Below are positions 1-9,690 of a stretch of DNA of 64,000 nt, in pieces. Each line of letters begins with the position of its first letter. Positions within the stretch are counted from its first letter, which is position 1. The DNA comes from Coturnix japonica (taxonomy: Eukaryota; Chordata; Aves; Galliformes; Phasianidae). The DNA lies in NCBI RefSeq assembly GCF_001577835.2, contig NC_029516.1, forward strand, positions 82,060,328-82,124,327. The letters are read 5' to 3'. The position numbers were made by a program, and so were the translations under genes. The notes under the pieces are model-generated. The model was given only the letters and a program-made list of their open reading frames with translations, made no database searches and had not been told where the DNA came from.

Positions 1-619
1 TCACTGCTAAACACAACGTGTTTTCCAATGCATCCTTAACTGCATAGTCAGGTTCTTGCTGGGAGACCTCTCTTCTGCTTTGCTGGCTGAAAAGGGTGGC
101 CAGCAGCAAAAGACAAACAAACTACTTTATTCTGTATAACCAAGATGTCTGTCCTGCCTTTGTCTCAGCCCTCAGGCTGCTGAGGAAGCCCAACAAGTAC
201 AAGCTTCAATCCCTATTCAGATGAGCTCCAGGACCAACAACCACCACCACCCACCTGACTTCAGCACAGCCTCCACCCAGACAGCAACAGTCCCACGTAG
301 AGCTGCTGATACGTGAAAAGACGACCCATAATACATGCCAGAACAGCACATGAAAAGCACAACAGACCGCCCATGGGTTAAATCCAGGCACAAGCAGACC
401 ACCAGGACAAACACACTACCTGCTAAGCCCAGAATGTGATTCCAACTCCTAGCTGCAGCTTAAGGCATAAACTTCAAGGACTGGATAATACTTGCCACCA
501 CCAGTTACTATCTTAGCATGAATCCACCTGGATGTCCCACCTGTCCCAAGGAAAATGTCCTCAAATGCTACAATGCTACATTGCTACATCTGAATGCTAC
601 ACATTCAGATTCAGTGAAC

Positions 620-652
620 ATCCCTAACAATAAGATCCCTAACAATAAGATC
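620..652. repeat. 15-bp tandem duplication
   Basis: The unit atccctaacaataag occurs twice in direct succession (620-634 and 635-649). It is a minor local duplication in DCAF6 intron 1, just after a loose run of repeated aatgctac words at about 568-605. Confidence 0.8.
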
Positions 653-929
653 TTACTCCAGTCACCAGAGTGATGCTTTCAATTGGTTACGTATAGTGCA
701 CGGGAGCAGTGCTCCGCATAGATCATCATAAAATTAGGACTGATTTCTACTGATGAAATTTCACACGTCAACTATCAGAGCCGGCGTAACGTCAGAGCAA
801 GAAGTCTCACAGTGTCCCTTCAAAACCCACACTACACAGCCCCAGTTTTAACACCTTTCTGCTCTAACAGGAGCAAGCAGAAGGAACATTCCTCATGTGC
901 CCAGGCAGAAGGACATTCACATCTGACTA

Positions 930-1262
930 CTAGAAGTAGGGGACGCCTCATGGCAGCTGCTCACGAGGGGAGCAGAGGGGCAGCGCTGAGCTCTGCTCCC
1001 TGTGACAGTGACAGGGCCCGAGGGAACGGCATGGGGCTGTGTCAGGAGAGGGGCAGCTGGGGGTGAGGGACAGGGGAGGGCGGTGGGCATGGAACGGCTG
1101 CCCAGGGCGGTGGGTGCATCCCCAAGTGCTGGAGTTCAGGGAGTGTTTGGACACCGCTCTCAGACACACGGTTTGGATTTGGGTGGTGTTGTGTGTGGCT
1201 GGGATCGGGACTCAGCGATCCCTGTGGGTCCCGTCCAACACGGGCTGTTCTGCGATTTGAAG
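930..1262 (+). mobile_element. CR1 LINE, 5'-truncated 3' end copy
   Basis: Sense-oriented CR1 3' region. It carries the features shared with the copies at 14755-15200 and 26870-27320: the block ggcagcgctgagctctgct, the gtgggcatggaacggctgcc block, and a 3' end resembling gatccctgtgggtccc. It is 5'-truncated, as is typical of avian CR1. It lies in DCAF6 intron 1, antisense to that gene. Confidence 0.85.
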
Positions 1263-1725
1263 CTGGGACAAGCTCTAGCTCAGGCTGCCACACACCGCCA
1301 CCCAGATAGAAACTAAAGTCAGCAGGATCAACAGTTTTCAACCTCGCACACGGCATTTAGGCGCACACAGCCCCTGTATCGAGGATGGGAGCCCTCCGAG
1401 GGGCTCTGCCAGCGAACGCACCGAAGCCGAGAGTTCTGCGACGCAGCACAGCACCGTGCCCAGCGCGGCGGGCAGGGGGTCGAGGCACGCACGCACCCTC
1501 CGCCATTAGCGGAGAACAACACCGGGGCCGCTTCCTCCCCACCGACCGACGACGGCCATGAGGGGCGGCCCCGAGCAACAGTTCTCCCCCCTCGCGGGGC
1601 CCCGGCCGCGGCGGGAGGGGCGGCAAGAGCGGGAGGGGAAACTTGGCGGCCGGGCCCAGCCGCTAAGGGAAGGGGGGGATGAGGGGGAAGAGGGGGACCC
1701 GGGAGCCGCCCCGCTGTGCCCTTAC

Positions 1726-1819
1726 CCAGGTAGTGGCGCCGCAGCAGGCCGGGCTCCTCCAGCCCCAGGCTCCGCTTCCTCACGTCCCACAGCAGGTGGG
1801 GGCAGCGGCCCCGGGACAT
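1726..1819 (-). CDS. DCAF6: DCAF6 coding exon 1 (partial gene)
   Basis: The first coding exon of DDB1- and CUL4-associated factor 6 (IQWD1/NRIP), a WD-repeat substrate receptor of the CUL4-DDB1 ubiquitin ligase and nuclear-receptor cofactor. The ATG is at 1819-1817 on the minus strand, and the exon encodes 31 codons plus one base: it begins MSRG, continues [17 protein letters not shown] and ends RRHYLG across the junction. This closely matches the vertebrate DCAF6 N-terminus from memory (human [20 protein letters not shown]). The donor reads CTGG|GTAAGG, with GT at 1725-1724. The WD repeats and IQ motif lie on later exons beyond the left edge; none was recognised in 1-1725. The gene is divergent from MPC2, with 1.06 kb between the two start codons. 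Confidence 0.93.
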
Positions 1820-2116
1820 GGCCGCCGGCCGAGCCGCGAGATCACCATGGAAACCGGCGCCCGCCTCGCGCCGCGGCACCGACCGGCACCGAGCGAGAGA
1901 ACGGCGAAGCCGCCCAGACAGCGAGACACGGCCCAGCGGGCGGGGGAGGCGCCACGCCCCGCCCACAAGGAGCCCCGCCCCACGGAGCAACGCCCACGGG
2001 AACGGGGGGAGGAGCGGGGCGAGGGGCGGTGCTCCGACATAGCCCACCTCTCGCGAGAGCTGCGAGCGCCGCCTCGTGCTGGGGCGGAGGTGATGGGTGA
2101 CGGAAGGACACAGAGT

Positions 2117-2320
2117 GAATCACAGCATGACCCGGGTTGGAAGGGACCTCAAGGATCATGTAGTTCCAACCCCCCTGCCTGGCAGGGCCACCAAACATAC
2201 ACCTTTACTAGATCAATGCGCGCAGGCCCGTCCAAAAAAAACCTTTTGGGGTTTTTTCCCTGAAACACCTCCAAGGACGGGGCATCCACAACCTCCCTGG
2301 GCAGCCTGTTCCAGGGCCTA
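2117..2320 (-). mobile_element. CR1 LINE, 5'-truncated, minus orientation
   Basis: Reverse-complement CR1 3' end. The plus strand reads gggttggaagggacctcaag, then a tagttccaacccccctgcc block and further in ggggcatccacaacctccct and gggcagcctgttccag, all CR1 hallmarks. The element's 3' end is at the left. It lies inside the DCAF6/MPC2 promoter interval, immediately left of the tRNA/CR1 composite element. Confidence 0.88.
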
Positions 2321-2373
2321 GTGACGCGATGAACCGAGCGCTGAAGCCACGAGGAAGCCATCTTAGGTATCAT

Positions 2374-2550
2374 CTCATAGTGTCATATGTGCGGGTTGGA
2401 AGGGACCTTAGAGATCATCGAGTCCAACCCCCCGGGATTCGAGCCCCTGTGTAGCAGAGCGGCACTTCTACCACTTGCGCCACAGGGGGATTCGAACCCG
2501 GGCCCCGCTGTTGCAAAGCGGCGTCATTAACCACTGCGCCACCGGGGCAC
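2374..2550 (-). mobile_element. SINE-like element: two tandem tRNA-like units plus CR1 3' tail
   Basis: Read on the minus strand from about 2550: tRNA-like unit 1 has an A-box TGGCGCAGTGG (2541-2531), a CCGCT/AGCGG anticodon stem with loop TTGCAAC, and a B-box GGTTCGAATCC (2498-2488). Unit 2 has an A-box-like TGGCGCAAGTGG (2482-2471) and a B-box-like GGCTCGAATCC (2445-2435). A CR1 3' end follows directly (about 2434-2374), with GGTTGGACTCGATGATCTCT and a CCCTTCCAACCC block. tRNA head plus LINE tail is the architecture of a SINE mobilised by CR1, as known for passerine TguSINE1. Neither unit folds as a clean full tRNA with an acceptor stem, so functional tRNA genes are unlikely. Target-site duplications are not clear. 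Family name unknown to me. Confidence 0.72.
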
Positions 2551-2878
2551 CGGGTCTAGGCGCGCGGCCGCGGGCTGGGATTATCCCGTGTCGGCCATAT
2601 TGCTTGGCAGCGCGAACCTTCCCAAAGCACGCCGGGAGCTCCGCGCACAGCGCCGGCCCCGCTCTCCTCGCCAGGCGGCCCCAGCCAATCGCGGCTCGCG
2701 GGCTCCTCCTCATTGCCCCGCCCCCTATCCGAGCCACCAATGAGCGTGCGAGATTTCCACGCTCCTCCTCCCGGCTCGAAGCCGGTGGTGTGGGCGTGGC
2801 GCTGCGGAAGGACGGCGGGTCGCGCTGTGACCGGGCGACGCTGACACGGCGGTGTTGGCCGGGGGTCTGCGAGGTGTG

Positions 2879-2891
2879 CCAACATGGCGGC
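2879..2891 (+). promoter_or_regulatory. MPC2: YY1-like motif over the MPC2 start codon
   Basis: The start region reads caacATGGCGGCC, matching the known YY1 core AAnATGGCGGC around an initiator ATG. YY1 sites at this position are typical of CpG promoters of genes for mitochondrial and housekeeping proteins. Function is inferred from motif match only. Confidence 0.55.
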
Positions 2892-2989
2892 CGCCGCCAC
2901 GGGGCTGCGCGCCTCGTATCACCGCCTGCTCGACCGCATCGAGATGATACTGCCGCCGCGGTTCCGGCCGTTCTACAACCACCCGGCCG
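2884..2989 (+). CDS. MPC2: MPC2 exon 1 (coding part)
   Basis: Encodes residues 1-35 plus one base: the amphipathic N-terminus, ending FYNHPA|G. Donor G|GTAACG at 2990. Confidence 0.95.
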
Positions 2990-5900
2990 GTAACGGATTT
3001 GGGCGGGGGATTTGGGGGGCTTTGGACGCGGGGTGAAGCCGCTTGGGGTGGGTTCTGCTCGGCGAGGGGTCGGTGCTGGTACCGAGCTGCTCTTGAGGGA
3101 AGCGTGTCCCTCCGGCAGTGCTGTTTGCCGTGCTAACAGGCCGCGCAACGGGCGATAAAGCGGCGGAATCCCATAGGCCGGTATTGGTTCCCGTGCGCCT
3201 CATCCTTGACTCTTCACCCAGCTGGGATGCGGACTTTGGTGCTCGGGAGGTTGCTCCATCCTATAGCGGTGACCTCCTGGAACTGCCGCCTTCCAGATCT
3301 GCGTGCTAAATCCACTAGGGTGATGTAAACATGTTAACGTTCATGTCGGTGTGTGTATATATCACATACAACCCATAAATAGCCAGCAATCCCATGGAAC
3401 GGTGGCACTGGTGAGAAAAGCCACAGAACAAGCAGGTATCAAACCCAGGCCTCTGCTGCTCGGTTTCAGCCCCGAACACTGTGCTCAGAAGCCTGAGCAA
3501 TAGATGTCACTGTGACTGCAAACAAGTAGGTTACCAATAAAAGGGTGACATTGTATCTCCTGGCGTTGCTGATCTAATTTGGGAACGACACCGTGTTGCT
3601 ATCGTGAAATTATAAATGGCTTGCAGCAAGGGAAGAACCAACAATGCTTGCTTCTTTCCCAGCACAAAGAAAGCTTCCAGGAAAATGCCAGCCCTGAAAA
3701 GCTGTTTGTTTGGCTGGCACCGCACAACTCAGCTGCTGGAGGGCAGTGAAGGACTTGGGACATGGCATGTCAACTGCTGTATTGCAGGGAGCACAGCTCT
3801 TAGCCACTCAAACCTGGGCTGGGCTTGTACTCGGCCTCCTTTGGCCTCCTGGGTTCCTTTGGCCTCCTGGGTTCCTTTGGCCTGGCTAAACAGCGCCCCA
3901 GGACAAACACTTCTTACACTTAGTATAAAGTAAACTTCTATTTGCACACACAGCGTTCAAATTAGCATGTCCTGCTTCTGAGGGGCTGCTGTCTAATTTG
4001 TCCTTGAAAAACCCTGTGTGTCAGAGTCTGGGAAGAACCTGCCGTGGCTGGGGAGTTCTCCTTGCTGGAACATCTCTAAGGAGGGTGTTCTGCATGCAGC
4101 ATTTAACAGCCCTCTCTTATAACCAGCTTGACATCGTACCTTGTCCTCAGCTGTTTCTTACTTTGTCACTAGTTTTAAATTACCAAATCACTACCAAATC
4201 TGCATCATGGAGGAAAAATAGTTATAGGGAGAAACATTCTAAAGGTGAAAAGTAATCCAGAAGTTACTAGCTGCTGCCTGAAACTTGATCGCTGTCACAA
4301 GCAGTGTGTGTCTTAGAGCTTTATGCAAAGCTGCCAAGCTAGTTTTTGTTGCATTTTGTGTTGCAGTCATTTTATGGGGCTTAGCTGGCGTTAAGGTGGC
4401 TGAACAACTGATAGTTGTAACAGTAAGTGTTATCCCTTGTGTTACAATTTTCTTGTGGCTAGTTGTTTCAAGTCATGGCTTTAAGCATGAGGGTGCTTAA
4501 AACAGGCTGTATTGATAGTTCCTGTAAGGCTGCGTAGTTAGTTAAATATTAACACACATAACAAACAAGCAACCAGTGTCCTGGTGTTTGTTGTTTGTAG
4601 TTTAAAACTTTGACTCATAATACGTAACATATTACAGTGGAAATTTGGCTTCGTCTCACATGTTACCTGCTTAGCAATGCTTCAGACTTCATGTGTTCTG
4701 ACAGGATTGGATACAGTGCCCTGACTGTACCTCAGTGTGGTGGGAGGACATTTTGGATCCTGCTCTTTCTTTAAAAACGTGGAGCCCTATTCCTAGATTA
4801 ACGATGTCTGGCACAGCTGACAGCCTGCATAGTGCAGGTGTAGCGTTACAGTACTTTGTTTTAACCAACCGCTATTTCTGTGCCCCTGTATATGTAGTTG
4901 AGGGAGAGATGTTTTTGCAGGTCTCACTCTGTTGGTTTTTCTTCTTTCTGTATCCTTGTAATCTTTGTTCGACTATTGGCAAAATATTGAGGTGGGAGGT
5001 TAAAAACCTGCCTACTCAGAGGTGTTTATTAGAGGTCCATGAGAACACGCTGCTACTTGTTTGCAATTTGTACTCTCTCTTTAAGCATCTAATGCCGCTG
5101 TGTAGGATGTCTTTTATAGCGTGAAGAAATGGGTTGTGATTTGGAAAGGGAGCAGCGTCTGACTTGTTACAGTGCCAATAAGAAAATATTTCATGGTTAT
5201 AGTTTACAGGATTCATAGACTCATAGAATGGCCTGGGTTGAAAAGGACCACAAAGATCATCCAGTTTCAACCCCCCTGCTATGTGCAGGGTCACCAGCCA
5301 ACAGACCAGGCTGCCCAGAGCCACATCCAGCCTGGCCTTGAATGCCTGCAGGGATGGGGCATCCTCCTTGGGCAACCTGTTCCAGTGCGTCACCACCCTC
5401 TGTGTGAAAAGCTTCCTCCTAATATCTAATCTAAACCTCCCCTGTCTCAGTTTAAAGCCATCCCCCCTTGTCCCATCACTGTCTACCCTTGTAAACAGCC
5501 GCTCCCCCTCCTGTTTATGTGCTCCTTTCAAGTATTGGAAGGAAATTAGTTTTCAGTTTTAGATTCAGTTTACAAAGATTTCAAATTCTCATTCTGTTCT
5601 TTCAGTAATAGTGCTAATCTTCATACAGAAACTGTTTTCATTCTTCCTGGCCTGATCTAAGAACTTCTTTACAGTAAGGGTGACGGAGCACTGGAACAGG
5701 CTGCCCAGGGAGGTGGTGGAGTCTCCTTCTCTGGAGATATTTAAGACCCGCCTGGACGCCTACCTGTGTGACGTGGTGTAGGGAACCTGCTTTGGCAGGG
5801 GGGTTGGACTCGATGATATCTAGAGGCCCCTTCCAACCCCTACAATTCTGTGATTCTGTGATCTGAGTATTTTCATGATAAATATGTCTTGCAGTAAGTA

Positions 5901-8900
5901 CGCTTGTGTGCTTGAAAGTAGGAATACCGATCTTTCTTCCTCATCTGTTGCAAAAATAGGTGGGCTGGTTATGCAATGGAAGTTGATGCTCAGAATTAAT
6001 GAAATATGAGCATTAGGTGGCAAAGCACAATAGATGCACAGTTACACAATATCACTGCAATTCCCTATATTAAAAATAAATAACTAAATAAAAAATCTAC
6101 ACACAAAACCAAACAAAATGGACTACAAACAACAACAAATCATCAAGATCTCAGACCTTACTGTGAGCATTAAAACAGCCACATTTCACTGAGTAACTGA
6201 ACTTTTCTCCCCCTTCTTTCAGGTCCCAAGACAGTCTTCTTCTGGGCACCTATTATGAAATGGGTAAGTCTGAGATGCCAACTTATGTCTGTTCATTTGA
6301 GGGCAATCTGCGGCAACTCATTGAGCAAGCAATAGTTCCCAGCAGGTAAGTGAGCATTCAGAAAGGTTTGATGGCAAAGCTCTGATTTTTAGTCGATGGG
6401 GAGGGGAAAAAAAAGCCTCATCCTTGTCATAATTTGTGCAAATTAAGTAAATAATAAAATAGCTTGAAATACCTGTTTGAAAACAAGCATTGATACAATC
6501 TCCTATTCCGATTGCCAAGTGGTTCATAAATCTGCTGTTGTGAGCAGCACATCTTAAGGGCCACAGGGAACACATGATGCTGTGCACTGTAGGTTTCCTT
6601 CTCTGTCAGTCTAGATGGGTGCTGCACTATCTGGGGTTCACCTCTGCCTTTTGCTGGGGCTCTCCCAGGCAATGTGTCCCTGAGCCTCAGCAACTCTTCT
6701 GAGCAGGTTACTGTCTGCTGCTCTATCATAAGAGCTAATACATGGATAGTTGTTTGTTTGTTTGTTTGTTTTGCGAAGATGCAGGAAGGTCTATCTGTCC
6801 TCCCAGTGAAATTCTTCACTGGGAAGTTCTTCATTGGGAAGATGAAATGGTTTTTCTGCTACACTGCAAGGGCAAGTTGACTTGCAGGTACCCAAATGGA
6901 CTGAAAATCTGTACCTCTGTGACACCATTGCAGCAAAACCTGTCCCATAAATGAGGCAGCATGCAGGAGTCTCTACCCTGACAAACTGATTTCTTGAGTG
7001 GAGCCCAAAGTAACCCTTAGTGGCAGTCATCGAGTTAAGAGCACTAAGGTTTTTGTCTTCAGTTATTTTGGTTAACTTCTGTAGTAGAACAACAAATTGT
7101 GTTTCCAGTAGAGGGCAATAACAACAAAGTAAATCAAGCAGCATATTTGCTAGAAACATTCTCAAGGAAGTCAGTCAAGCCATTTGTCACTGCAGTAGGG
7201 AATTTTCTGCTTTTACTGAAATTATATTAAAATAATAATAATAAAATCACTTTTACCTCCTTGGACGAAGCTGAAAGAGGACAACACATGTGCCTCTTTA
7301 CTAACTAAGCTTTAGGAAGAAGGGTCTTTCTATTTGGACAAGATTCTACTTGCTGCATGAAAACCAATTTGTTTTTAAGAGCAGCTGTGCCTGAATTAAC
7401 CTTGTACTTAAACTAATGAGAAGTTGCCCGGGATTTCACTGCAAGCTAATCACAACCCCCATAACTCTGTTATTTCCTCCTAGAAGTGTACGGGGTCTCC
7501 AAGAGTAATTACTCAGCTCGTACATCACCCACATAGCGCACACAGCATAGACACTGAGATATATGGCATCTTCCCCTTCTGAACTATTTGATCTGTCAGG
7601 TCTTGGTACTGGATTGACTCAATTTCTTTTTGCAGGGTTTGGTATGTGCTGGAATGGCTGATATGACCAGACCTGCAGAAAAGCTCAGCACAGCACAGTC
7701 TGCAGTGTTAATGGCCACAGGTAAAGCCAGTGGTACTCTATGCTTGTATGCAACACCCTCTCTACAATTGTATCCGCTCTATTCTGTATTCTGTCTGCAC
7801 TAAGTCAGTGTGCACACTCAGTGTGCTAGCTCTCACTGTTACATGGTAATTCTACGACATGCTTATACTTGGTATTCAATCTGTGAGAGTTCTGTGATTA
7901 CATAATAGTTTTATACAAGTGTCTTAATTTGGAATTGTCCAGAGCATATTTTTTTTTGAGTTAGGATATGAATTTGATCCCTCTAGTTACAAATGATACC
8001 CTTCGTTCCAGGAAATAAAGCACTTCTGCTTCGTTCAGGTCAAGACATTTTGAAATCAGTCCAGAATACGGTGGCTTTTTTAGAATGGATTTGAAGGGAT
8101 TAAACAATGCTAGATGGAAAGAATTTCCATGTGCTGCAAGAGCTTGGAAGCAATGGTATACAGAGCAGTGCACTGCTGTCTGCCATGAGTTTTCATACTG
8201 CCAAAACCAATATTCCATATTCAAGCGTCACCCTTGACAAAATTTGGTAGAAGAACTAGTGGCAGCTGAAGCTGAGAACCAACACTACAGCTGCCACCTT
8301 TTTCCTTCTATGGACTTAATTTTGCTATCTGGCTTAATGCGATGTGCTTTGCGTGATATGTTCTGTGATCTCCACATGGGCACAGCAAACTGGATATACT
8401 GCAGCAAAATGTCACTACCCTGCAACCGTGCCAGGGTATTAAGGTTTAGACTGCTGTAGAGTACAGAGGATCTTTATTTGATACTAGGACTATGATTAAT
8501 GTGATTGTCTGGTTATGTCATTGTGGGAAAATGAAATGCATACCTGTATCTCACTGGTATTTGCTGTGCTTCTAACTGAGAAACAGATGATGATAAGAAA
8601 AACACTTGTCCAACATGAAGTTGTAAGGCTGATGTAGTTAAACTAGCCCACTCTTCTGTCCCCGGACTGAGGGGATGTCTGAATATTTTAATGACAAAGA
8701 TGTAATGTCTCCTAACTTGCCTTTTCATTCAACAGGCCTTATTTGGTCAAGGTACTCTCTAGTTATTATTCCTAAAAACTGGAGCCTGTTTGCAGTGAAC
8801 TTCTTTGTTGGCTGTGCTGGTGGCTCCCAACTCTTCCGAATATGGAGGTATGTATTAAGGAGGGCTATCTGCACGCTGTAATTAAATACTCACACCAACT

Positions 8901-9484
8901 AATCTTCATCATGAAATTAGAAATTCCACCACCTTTCAGTGTCAGTACAACAGCCAAAGGGAAATCAACAATTAATTGAACATTACACATTGCTACATTT
9001 TTACTTTTCCAGATGGATAGCAGGGAAGCTTCTACGTGTTTTCCTTACAGCTAGAGCTCTTTTAAAGGAATGATCTCTGTAAGCTGTAGTTTCTGAATTT
9101 AAGGCATTCTTCAAAAGCTGTAGGCCTGTCTGACAAAAGGCTACGCCATTTCATATGCTTTGTGCTTCTGTCAGCTTTCACTGTTGAATCCGATCAGTTC
9201 CAGTTGGATCCAAGGGTCCTAAAGCACAGCAATGTATTTCTTGAGGGGATCATTTGATCCCTTATTAAGTACTGGACAGAAATAATGCAAACTTAGCAAC
9301 TAACTGGAAGCTTTTTACATGAACTGAACTACCCTATCCTGAGTTTCTACCTGAGTTCTCTGTAGTTTTAAACCTTCTTTACAGAACAGATTGTTACAAA
9401 GATGCTGTAACCGGAGCTCTAGCCTTAGTCTCTGCTTTTCTTTCCAACAGGTACAAGCAGGAGCTGAAAGCAAAACAAGAGTAG
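2884..9484 (+). CDS. MPC2: MPC2, mitochondrial pyruvate carrier 2 (5 coding exons)
   Basis: Complete spliced CDS: 2884-2989, 6223-6263, 7636-7720, 8736-8847 and 9451-9484, giving 378 bp or 125 aa (human 127). MPC2 pairs with MPC1 in the inner mitochondrial membrane to import pyruvate into the matrix. The sequence runs from MAAAATGLRASYHRLLDRIE through YNHPAGPKTVFFWAPIMKWG, then RPAEKLSTAQSAVLMATG, IIPKNWSLFAVNFFVG and SQLFRIWRYKQELKAKQE. This is near-identical to mammalian MPC2 in the core. Three hydrophobic segments lie near residues 39-60, 75-92 and 95-113, as expected. All introns are GT-AG and phases match. The last residues differ from human (KAKAHK). It is convergent with MPZL1 and divergent from DCAF6. 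The start is the only in-frame ATG near a YY1-type context. Confidence 0.97.
3838..3883. repeat. 18-bp minisatellite, 2.5 copies
   Basis: Unit cctttggcctcctgggtt at 3838-3855 and 3856-3873, followed by a partial third copy to 3883. Perfect repeats, hence probably recent or length-variable. Confidence 0.9.
5211..5541 (-). mobile_element. CR1 LINE, 5'-truncated, minus orientation
   Basis: The plus strand begins with the inverted CR1 terminus (ttcatagactcatagaatgg), then tcatccagtttcaaccc and the ggccttgaatgcctgcaggg block, ending near cttgtaaacagccgctcccc and the aagtattggaagg region. About 330 bp of CR1 3' end. The element's 3' end is at the left. Lies in MPC2 intron 1. Confidence 0.93.
5670..5862 (+). 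mobile_element. CR1 LINE, 5'-truncated, plus orientation
   Basis: Sense CR1 3' end: cactggaacaggctgcccag, then ggggttggactcgatgatat, then ccccttccaacccctac and the terminal octamer-like repeats attctgtgattctgtg. About 190 bp. Head-to-head with the CR1 copy at 5211-5541, so overlapping parts of the two can pair as an inverted repeat. Confidence 0.93.
6223..6263 (+). CDS. MPC2: MPC2 exon 2
   Basis: A 41-bp exon encoding PKTVFFWAPIMKW after a pyrimidine-rich acceptor (ttctttcag); donor TGG|GTAAGT. It is the start of the first membrane segment. Confidence 0.96.
6264..7635 (+). other. MPC2: MPC2 intron 2
   Basis: A 1.37-kb intron with short (TTTG)n near 6751-6771 and (AAT)n near 7228-7246. No gene or clear mobile element seen. 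Confidence 0.85.
7636..7720 (+). CDS. MPC2: MPC2 exon 3
   Basis: An 85-bp exon encoding GLVCAGMADMTRPAEKLSTA and the following QSAVLMATG, the most conserved stretch of the family. Acceptor tttttgcag; donor ACAG|GTAAAG. Confidence 0.97.
7721..8735 (+). other. MPC2: MPC2 intron 3
   Basis: A 1.0-kb intron. Nothing recognisable apart from A/T-rich sequence. Confidence 0.85.
8736..8847 (+). CDS. MPC2: MPC2 exon 4
   Basis: A 112-bp exon encoding LIWSRYSLVIIPKNWSLFAV and then NFFVGCAGGSQLFRIWR: membrane segments 2 and 3. Acceptor ttcaacag; donor AG|GTATGT. Confidence 0.97.
8848..9450 (+). other. MPC2: MPC2 intron 4
   Basis: A 0.6-kb intron with no recognisable element. Confidence 0.85.
9451..9484 (+). 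CDS. MPC2: MPC2 exon 5 (coding part)
   Basis: Encodes YKQELKAKQE and the TAG stop at 9482-9484, after the acceptor tttccaacag. Confidence 0.93.
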
Positions 9485-9690
9485 CTACTGCAAAAAGATG
9501 CCTGACTCCACAGGTCAAATCGAGCAACGCACAAACCTTTCCCCACGGGACCCAGCTTCACTAATTTTCACATTTTTGTCCTCTTAAGAAACTGAAAGAG
9601 GAAATTTGAAAATCTAGAGAACATGCGTTTTCTAAGTGCAAATAACAAAGTATCTCCACACGTTTAAATAAAACGAGACCTTTTAAACTT
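9485..9690 (+). other. MPC2: MPC2 3' UTR
   Basis: A short 3' UTR is inferred from the stop at 9484 to just past a canonical AATAAA at 9667-9672. The exact cleavage site is not visible. Confidence 0.7.
9667..9672 (+). promoter_or_regulatory. MPC2: MPC2 poly(A) signal AATAAA
   Basis: Canonical hexamer 183 bp after the MPC2 stop codon, the first on this strand. Confidence 0.75.

Larger units (their letters stand above)
1..1725 (-). other. DCAF6: DCAF6 intron 1 (partial)
   Basis: Sequence downstream of DCAF6 exon 1. It contains a plus-oriented CR1 copy near 930-1262, a 15-bp tandem duplication near 620-649, and the GC-rich shoulder of the promoter CpG island from about 1360. No further DCAF6 exon was recognised; the conserved exon 2 (after YLG, starting RRE in human) is not visible here. 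Confidence 0.75.
1360..3080. promoter_or_regulatory. DCAF6/MPC2 divergent CpG-island promoter
   Basis: A GC-rich, CpG-dense stretch covers the start codons of DCAF6 (1819, minus) and MPC2 (2884, plus). On the MPC2 side there are CCAAT boxes at 2685-2689 and 2737-2741 and a GC box (ccccgcccc) near 2716-2724; no TATA box is evident. The island is interrupted by a CR1 copy and a tRNA-like/CR1 composite at about 2117-2550, which sit between the two start regions. Confidence 0.75.
2990..6222 (+). other. MPC2: MPC2 intron 1
   Basis: A 3.2-kb intron. It holds an 18-bp minisatellite (3838-3883), a minus-oriented CR1 (5211-5541) and a plus-oriented CR1 (5670-5862). No other coding sequence was recognised. 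Confidence 0.85.

Noticed and set aside
1328-2263. Long overlapping open frames on both strands
   Set aside because: They arise from high-GC promoter sequence. Only the short DCAF6 exon 1 inside is supported by a conserved protein.
2435-2550. Two tRNA genes
   Set aside because: The A/B boxes are good but the units lack complete acceptor stems and are fused to each other and to a CR1 tail, so a SINE-like element explains them better.
5016-5531. 171-residue open frame on the minus strand
   Set aside because: It mostly translates the CR1 3' end copy at 5211-5541 and continues into unique intron sequence.
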